Below, piece after piece: positions 59,106-64,000 of a DNA stretch of 64,000 bases. Both the position numbers and the translations under genes were made by a program. This DNA is from Modestobacter marinus (GTDB taxonomy: Bacteria; Actinomycetota; Actinomycetes; Mycobacteriales; Geodermatophilaceae): positions 372,001 to 436,000 of the forward strand of contig NZ_JAAMPA010000002.1 in the NCBI RefSeq assembly GCF_011758655.1. The letters run 5' to 3'. The notes under the pieces were generated by a model. That model did not search any database and had not been told where the DNA came from. It saw only the letters and a list, made by a program, of their open reading frames with translations. How positions within the stretch are numbered: position 1 is the stretch's first letter; each line of letters starts with the position of its first letter.

Positions 59106-61562
59106 TCAGTCGTCGGAGAGCGGGAGGGCGGCGCGCACGTCGCCCAGGCCGCGGGCGAGCAGCAGCTCGCCGGTCACCGGGAGCTGCGCCCAGGCAGCTG
59201 TCGCGACGTCCCAGCGCCGCCACATCCGCGGGTCGGTCGGCACCTCGACCGCCCGGCTCTCCCCCGGCGCCAGGGTCACCGCCTGCCAGCCGGCCAGCCG
59301 GACGGGCTGCTCCGGATCGGCCGGCCGCAGGTAGACCTGCACCACCTCGCGGCTGGGCCGGAGGCCGGTGTTGGTCACCGTGACCGCCGCACCGGGACGC
59401 TCGGGCCCGGTGACCAGGCGGGCGTCGGTGTACTGCCAGCGGCCGTAGCCCAGGCCGTGCCCGAACCAGAAGGCGGGTGCCGGCGCCCGGCCGGCCGCGT
59501 GCCCGCGGTGACCGAGGAAGGCGCCCTCGGCGTAGGGCAGGCGGCCGTCGACCGGGGTCACCGACCAGGCGGGGGCCGCGCCGTCGGCGACCGGCCAGGT
59601 GGTGACCAGACGGCCGGCGGGCTCCCGGTCCCCCAGCAGCACCGCGGCGACGGCGTGACCGGCCTCCTGCCCGGGGAGCCCGGCGACCAGCACGGCGTCC
59701 ACCTCCTCGAGCCACGGCATGAGCACCGGGGTCGCTGCGTTGACGACGACCACGGTGCGCCGGGCCGCGGCGGCGACGGTGCGCACCAGGGCGTCCTGGT
59801 CACCGGGCAGCGCGAGGGTGGCCTTGTCGACCGACTCGGTCTCCTCCTCCTCGGTGAGCCCGACGACGACGACGGCGACGTCGGCGTCCCGCGCGGCGGC
59901 GGCCGCCTCGCCGAGCACCAGCTCCGGGTCCCGCGGTGCCGGGCCGGCGACCAGGCCGAAGAGCCCGGCGCCCGCCATCCGACCCGGACGCCCCAGGCCG
60001 CTGGCCGAGCGCAGGTCCACGGTGGCCTCGACCAGCGCCCCGTCGGGCACCTCGGCCAGGACGGTGCCCGACGGCGGCCGGAGGATCGCCTCGCCGGCGT
60101 CGTCGGACGACAGTCGCAGCTCGATGCGGCCCACCTCGGCCCCGGCCACGGCGAACCGCCAGCTGCCCACCCCGAGCGCCCCGAGCTGCAGCTCGCCGCC
60201 CCGCGGCACCACCGCACGGAACCGGGCCTCGGTCACCGGCGCCGGCAGGTCGTCGTCGACGCCGATCATGCTGCTGGCCGTCCGCTCGTGCCGTTCCTCG
60301 ATCACCTCGCCGTCGGCGCCGAGCAGCACCACGTGGACGCCGCCCTCCCCCGTCACCGGGTCGAGCACCGTGCCCGCGCGGGCGGCCACGGCCCGGCTGC
60401 GCACCTCGACGCCGTCCACCACCCGGACCGCCGAACCGAGCAGCGCGGTCAGCCCCTCCTCGACGCTCACCTGGTGGACCGCGCGCACCTGCGCCGACCC
60501 GCCCCCCATGCAGATGGTGTCGATCGCGTGCCGCCCGACCAGGGCCACGGTCGTCCCGCGCTCCAGCGGCAGCGTGGCCCGCTCGTTCCGGACCAGGGTC
60601 ATGCCCTGGGCCGCCAGCTTGGTCAGCTGCTCCCGGCGCACCCGGCCGTCCGGCCGGGGCAACCCGGCGGGCGCGGGCCGGGGGGCGCCGAGCGCCCCGA
60701 CCCGCTCGGCGAGCAGCAGGAGCCGGTGCAGGTGGTCGTCGACCACCGCCTCGTCCACCTCACCGGCGGAGACGGCGGCGACCAGGGCGTCGCCCCACGG
60801 CCCGACCGGCCCGGGCATGACCAGGTCCAGGCCGCCGTTGGCCGACTGGGCGGTGCTCCGGGTGGCGAACCAGTCCGAGACCACCACCCCGTCGTAGGCC
60901 CACTCCCCCTTGACGACGCCGTTCAGCAGCCCGTCGTGCTCGGTCGCGGGCACCCCGTTGACCCGGTTGTAGGCGGCCATGACCGACCACGGCTGCGCGT
61001 CGGCGACGGCCATCTCGAACGGGAGCAGGTAGACCTCGCGCAGCGTGGCCTCGTCGACCACGCTGTCCACCGAGTGCCGGTCGGTCTCGGACTCGTTGGC
61101 GACGACGTGCTTCAGGCAGGCCCCGACGCCCTGCTCCTGCAGCCCGTGCACGTAGGCGGTGGCCAGCCGGCCGGAGAGGTAGGGGTCCTCGGAGAACGCC
61201 TCGAACAGGCGCCCACCCAGCAGGCTGCGGTGCAGGTTGATCGTGGGGCCCAGGACGACGTGGACGTCCTGCGCCTGCGCCTCCTCCGCGAGCAGCCGCC
61301 CGGTCTCGTGCAGCACCTCGTCGCTCCAGGTCGAGGCCAGCAAGGAGGCGTTCGGGAACAGCGTCACCGGCGGCCCGCTGGTGAACGTCAGGCCGCGCAC
61401 CCCGGTCGGTCCGTCGGAGAGGTGGATCTCGGCGAGACCGATGTCCTCCTCGGCGTGCAGGCCGTACATCGTCCCGCCGGTGAGCAGGCGGACCTTGGCC
61501 TTGAGGTCCAGGCGGGCGATCAGGGCGGGCAGGTCCGGGCGGGTCTGGTCCGGGCGGTGCAT
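59106..61562 (-). CDS. GH3 family glycosidase with PA14-like insert
   Basis: An 818-residue GH3 enzyme (beta-glucosidase-like). The N-terminal TIM barrel has GLAEIHLSDGPTGVRG and CLKHVVANESETDRHS, and the nucleophile Asp is in DGVVVSDWFATRSTA. The alpha/beta sandwich follows near 330 (LPLERGTTVALVGRHAIDT). A ~150-residue insert around 420-560 looks like a PA14 lectin domain, followed by VDVAVVVVGLTEEEE. The C-terminal fibronectin-III-like domain includes VTVTNTGLRPSREVVQVYL. There is no signal peptide. Between two sulfatase genes it probably removes a sugar from a (de)sulfated glycan taken into the cell. Confidence 0.92.
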   Translation of the reverse strand: MHRPDQTRPDLPALIARLDLKAKVRLLTGGTMYGLHAEEDIGLAEIHLSDGPTGVRGLTFTSGPPVTLFPNASLLASTWSDEVLHETGRLLAEEAQAQDVHVVLGPTINLHRSLLGGRLFEAFSEDPYLSGRLATAYVHGLQEQGVGACLKHVVANESETDRHSVDSVVDEATLREVYLLPFEMAVADAQPWSVMAAYNRVNGVPATEHDGLLNGVVKGEWAYDGVVVSDWFATRSTAQSANGGLDLVMPGPVGPWGDALVAAVSAGEVDEAVVDDHLHRLLLLAERVGALGAPRPAPAGLPRPDGRVRREQLTKLAAQGMTLVRNERATLPLERGTTVALVGRHAIDTICMGGGSAQVRAVHQVSVEEGLTALLGSAVRVVDGVEVRSRAVAARAGTVLDPVTGEGGVHVVLLGADGEVIEERHERTASSMIGVDDDLPAPVTEARFRAVVPRGGELQLGALGVGSWRFAVAGAEVGRIELRLSSDDAGEAILRPPSGTVLAEVPDGALVEATVDLRSASGLGRPGRMAGAGLFGLVAGPAPRDPELVLGEAAAAARDADVAVVVVGLTEEEETESVDKATLALPGDQDALVRTVAAAARRTVVVVNAATPVLMPWLEEVDAVLVAGLPGQEAGHAVAAVLLGDREPAGRLVTTWPVADGAAPAWSVTPVDGRLPYAEGAFLGHRGHAAGRAPAPAFWFGHGLGYGRWQYTDARLVTGPERPGAAVTVTNTGLRPSREVVQVYLRPADPEQPVRLAGWQAVTLAPGESRAVEVPTDPRMWRRWDVATAAWAQLPVTGELLLARGLGDVRAALPLSDD

Positions 61563-61606
61563 GGGGGTGCCTCTCCCTGCGTTCGGGGCGTGGGTCACGG
61601 GATCGC

Positions 61607-63175
61607 TCAGTCGAGCTCGTCGTCGCGCTGGGCGAACAGCGCGGCCATGCGGGCGCGGCGCTGCGGTGTCCAGGACTGCTCGGAGGCGTGCCAGGAGACC
61701 GGGGTGGCGCCGACGGCGGTGGACAGCTGCCGCTCGAGGTCCTCGGCCAGGTGCGCTCGACCGGTCGCGCGGAGGTGCTCGGCGTACATGACCGGGTCGT
61801 TGTAGTAGGTCGGCCCCACCTGCAGCGTGGTCTGCATGGGGTCGGGCAGCGCCCCGGGCCGGCCGGCGTAGGTGTGCCACCACTCGGCCAGGTGGGTGCG
61901 CATCGTCCCCGCCAGCTCGGGCTGCTCCTCGACCAGGTTCCGGGTCAGGTGCGGGTCGGCGGTGACGTCGTAGAGCTGCTCCCACTCGACCTTCATGACA
62001 CCCGGGTGGTACGTGCGGATGTACATGTGGTCCCGGGTGCGCACCGCCCGCTGGTAGGTGTGCGCGCCCTGGCTCAGCACCAGGTAGTCACGCGAGCCGA
62101 TCTCCTCCCCGCGGACGGCGTCGGCGAAGGACGCCCCCTGCCACCCCGACGGGATCGGGACGTCCAGCAGGTCACAGAGGGTGGGTGCGAGGTCGATGTT
62201 GTAGAGCAGGCTGTCGCAGTGCCGGGCCGACTCGGGCAGGTCGTCGGTGACGCCGGGCCAGTAGACGACCAGCGGCAGCCGCAGCACCGCCTCGTTGGCG
62301 TGCCCGTGCTCGCCGTAGGACCCGTTCTCGCCGAAGGACTCCCCGTGGTCGGCGCTGACGATGATCGCCGTCTCCTCGGCGATGCCGAGCTCGTCCAGCG
62401 TCGCCAGCAGCTCACCGAACAGCTGGTCCCAGTACATGATCGTGCCGTCGAAGCCGTTGATCAGGTGCTCGAAGTCCGCCCGGGTGCGGATCTGGTCCGG
62501 CGCGTTGTGCGGCGTGGGCGACGTCCGCGGCACGACGCTGTAGTGCAGGTCGACGGCGCTGCGCGGGCCGTACACCTCCTGGTGCCCGTCGATGGCGGCC
62601 TGGTCCGGCCAGGCCGGCGGCGGGCCGGACGCGGCGGCCTTCTCCGTCCACCCCGGCTCGGTCAGGTACGGGGTGTGCGGCTCCCAGTAGGTCAGGTGCA
62701 GGTACCAGTCGTCCTCCTCGGCGTGCCGGCGGATCCAGTCCAACCCGACCCGGTTGATCGCGCTGCCGTCCTCGTCGTTGATCTCGTTGGTCGCCCGGAT
62801 CGACTCCCGGAAGTTGCCCAGGAAGTGGTAGGCCCGGTGCCGCTCGGCGAACATCGAGACGGCGGCGGTGTACCAGCCGTGGTCACCCAGCCGCTGGCCC
62901 AGCAGCGGGCGCTCCGGATGCGGCTGGTGACCGGAGTCCAACCGGTACCGGGCCGCCTCGCCGAAGTGCCCGATCACCCCGTTGCTGATCCCGAACGCGC
63001 CGCTGGTCAGCGCCGTGCGCGAGGGCAGGCACGGGGAGTCCGAGCAGTAGTAGCGGTCGAAGGTGACGCCGCGGTCGGCCAGCGCCTGCAGGTTGGGCGT
63101 GGTGGGCCGGGCGTACCCGTACGGGGTGGTGTGGTCGGCGCGCAGCGTGTCGACGTCGATGTAGATGATGCGCAT
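61607..63175 (-). CDS. Sulfatase (formylglycine-dependent), CxPSR type
   Basis: A 522-residue sulfatase. C49 in CSDSPCLPSRTALTSG is the formylglycine precursor; the CxPSR-T-x-LTSG context is the canonical FGE recognition motif. Metal residues lie in IIYIDVDTLRADH and AIIVSADHGESFGE. The C-terminal half includes LLYNIDLAPTLCDLLD and QLYDVTADPHLTRNL. It is only distantly similar to the sulfatase at 57294-59078, so the two probably cut different sulfate esters. GGAG precedes the ATG. The gene lies 44 bp upstream of the GH3 gene on the same strand. Confidence 0.93.
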   Translation of the reverse strand: MRIIYIDVDTLRADHTTPYGYARPTTPNLQALADRGVTFDRYYCSDSPCLPSRTALTSGAFGISNGVIGHFGEAARYRLDSGHQPHPERPLLGQRLGDHGWYTAAVSMFAERHRAYHFLGNFRESIRATNEINDEDGSAINRVGLDWIRRHAEEDDWYLHLTYWEPHTPYLTEPGWTEKAAASGPPPAWPDQAAIDGHQEVYGPRSAVDLHYSVVPRTSPTPHNAPDQIRTRADFEHLINGFDGTIMYWDQLFGELLATLDELGIAEETAIIVSADHGESFGENGSYGEHGHANEAVLRLPLVVYWPGVTDDLPESARHCDSLLYNIDLAPTLCDLLDVPIPSGWQGASFADAVRGEEIGSRDYLVLSQGAHTYQRAVRTRDHMYIRTYHPGVMKVEWEQLYDVTADPHLTRNLVEEQPELAGTMRTHLAEWWHTYAGRPGALPDPMQTTLQVGPTYYNDPVMYAEHLRATGRAHLAEDLERQLSTAVGATPVSWHASEQSWTPQRRARMAALFAQRDDELD

Positions 63176-63256
63176 GGCGGTCTCCAGGGGTGGGGAGTCG
63201 ATGAGGCCGGTCCGGTGGCGGGGAGGCCACGCCACCGGACCCGCGGTCAGGAGGGG

Positions 63257-64000
63257 TCAGTCGGCGTCGCGGGCGCAGCGGAACCCGGTGTTCCCGCCGG
63301 CGCTGCCCATCTCGTTGCGGGTGCGGGCAGCCACCCGGTAGCGGTTGCAGTACGAGTCGTGGCAGAGGTACGAGCCCCCGCGCATGACCTTGCCGGGGCC
63401 GGCCGCGGGCCCGGCCGGGTCGCGGACCAGGCCGGTCGGGTGGTCAGTCCCCCACCAGTCGGCGCACCACTCCCACACGTTGCCGGCCATCTGGTGCAGC
63501 CCGAAGTCGTTGGGCGGGAAGGCATCGACCGGTGCGGTGCCCGCGAAGCCGTCCTCGCGGGTGTTCTTCACCGGGAAGCGGCCCTGCCAGATGTTGGCCC
63601 GGTGCTCGCCGCCCGGGGTGAGCTCGTCGCCCCAGGGGTAGCGCCGCTGGTCGAGCCCACCGCGGGCGGCGTGCTCCCACTCCGCCTCGGTCGGCAGCCG
63701 CTTGCCCGCCCAGGTGGCGTAGCTGACGGCGTCGTCCCAGGAGACGTGGACGACCGGGTGGTCGCCCCGGTCCGTGATCGAGCTGCCCGGTCCCTCGGGC
63801 CGGCGCCAGTCGGCGCCGGTGACCGCCGCCCACCACGGCGTGACGTCCGGACGCGGGGAGATCCGGCGCAGCTCGCCCGGCAGGAAGCCGGCGAACACGT
63901 AGGACCAGGAGAACCGCTCGGCCTCGGTGACGTACCCCGTGGCCGCGACGAAGGCGGCGAACTCGTCGTTGCGGACGGCGTACCGGTCGATCAGGAAGGG
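63257..64000 (-). CDS. Formylglycine-generating enzyme (partial, N-terminus outside)
   Basis: The visible 247 residues are the C-terminal part of an FGE/SUMF1-type protein; the frame remains open to the window end. [60 protein letters not shown] and [18 protein letters not shown] are the family blocks. The two catalytic cysteines of true FGEs (C-x4-C, human C336/C341) are present in SYLCHDSYC, so this is an active-type copper oxidase converting Cys to formylglycine in CxPxR motifs. It should activate the two sulfatases in the same operon. Confidence 0.93.
   Translation of the reverse strand, partial: PFLIDRYAVRNDEFAAFVAATGYVTEAERFSWSYVFAGFLPGELRRISPRPDVTPWWAAVTGADWRRPEGPGSSITDRGDHPVVHVSWDDAVSYATWAGKRLPTEAEWEHAARGGLDQRRYPWGDELTPGGEHRANIWQGRFPVKNTREDGFAGTAPVDAFPPNDFGLHQMAGNVWEWCADWWGTDHPTGLVRDPAGPAAGPGKVMRGGSYLCHDSYCNRYRVAARTRNEMGSAGGNTGFRCARDAD

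Noticed and set aside
58374..61805. Long open frame antisense to the sulfatase and GH3 genes
   Set aside because: It crosses two well-supported genes and an intergenic space on the other strand and has the Gly/Arg/His/Gln-rich composition of a shadow frame.

Overview
The window is very G+C-rich, densely coded DNA from an actinobacterium. Gene content and order (helY / DUF4333 / 5'-3' exonuclease / M24 peptidase; lnt-ppm1 / fxsA / rbpA; gcvP / merR / DUF151 / ftsR-like / garA / gcvH / DUF881 / sbp / DUF881 / pgsA) match conserved mycobacterial and streptomycete neighbourhoods. The overall protein style suggests a Geodermatophilaceae-type organism (Blastococcus, Modestobacter, Geodermatophilus), but that is inference without a database search. 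Many genes have no Shine-Dalgarno sequence. Instead they show a TANNNT-like -10 hexamer 5-8 nt before the start codon, the pattern of leaderless transcripts common in Actinobacteria.

Region 1 (1-9650): end of helY, a DUF4333 membrane protein, a 5'-3' exonuclease, an M24 peptidase, an Lrp regulator, a cupin, and a radical SAM protein of the Rv2578c/SplB type. That last gene has a near-perfect LexA (SOS) box in front of it and an in-frame 345-residue homing-endonuclease intein inserted exactly at the third cysteine of the Fe-S motif. After it come an unrecognised gene, a YbdK-type ligase and a PlsC acyltransferase.

Region 2 (9654-22187): a lipase-maturation-factor-like membrane protein, a GNAT enzyme, a compact three-palindrome repeat, then a lysine degradation locus. 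kamA diverges from kdd-amidohydrolase-kamD-kamE-kal, which together encode most of the clostridial-type route from lysine to crotonyl-CoA. The cleavage enzyme Kce is not visible. Lipoprotein acylation and dolichyl-phosphate-mannose genes (lnt, ppm1) and fxsA follow.

Region 3 (22188-37513): rbpA with a sigma-R-like promoter, thymidine kinase, a UMF1-type MFS protein, a GDPD, then a gene-poor stretch (26414-27095) with repeated CGTCAC/GTGACG palindromes before a nuclease-like singleton that looks acquired. After these lie an isochorismatase-like hydrolase, a Na+/H+ antiporter, a GH15 trehalase/glucoamylase, an ABC exporter divergent from a two-component system, an ABM-domain membrane protein and an M50 peptidase.

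Region 4 (37518-46213): GH65 phosphorylase with beta-phosphoglucomutase, a PEBP protein followed by a 21-bp minisatellite, GNAT, coaA, DUF5999, a beta-lactamase-fold lipoprotein and a His/Trp-rich lipoprotein.

Region 5 (46214-57290): the glycine-cleavage / GarA / MerR block in the same order as M. tuberculosis Rv1832-Rv1822. A second copy of the three-palindrome repeat sits between gcvP and the first MerR gene. A CaiB-type CoA-transferase/racemase ends the region.

Region 6 (57294-64000): sulfatase, GH3 glycosidase, sulfatase, and a formylglycine-generating enzyme that runs off the window. This looks like a self-contained sulfated-glycan or sulfate-ester utilisation unit with its own sulfatase activator.
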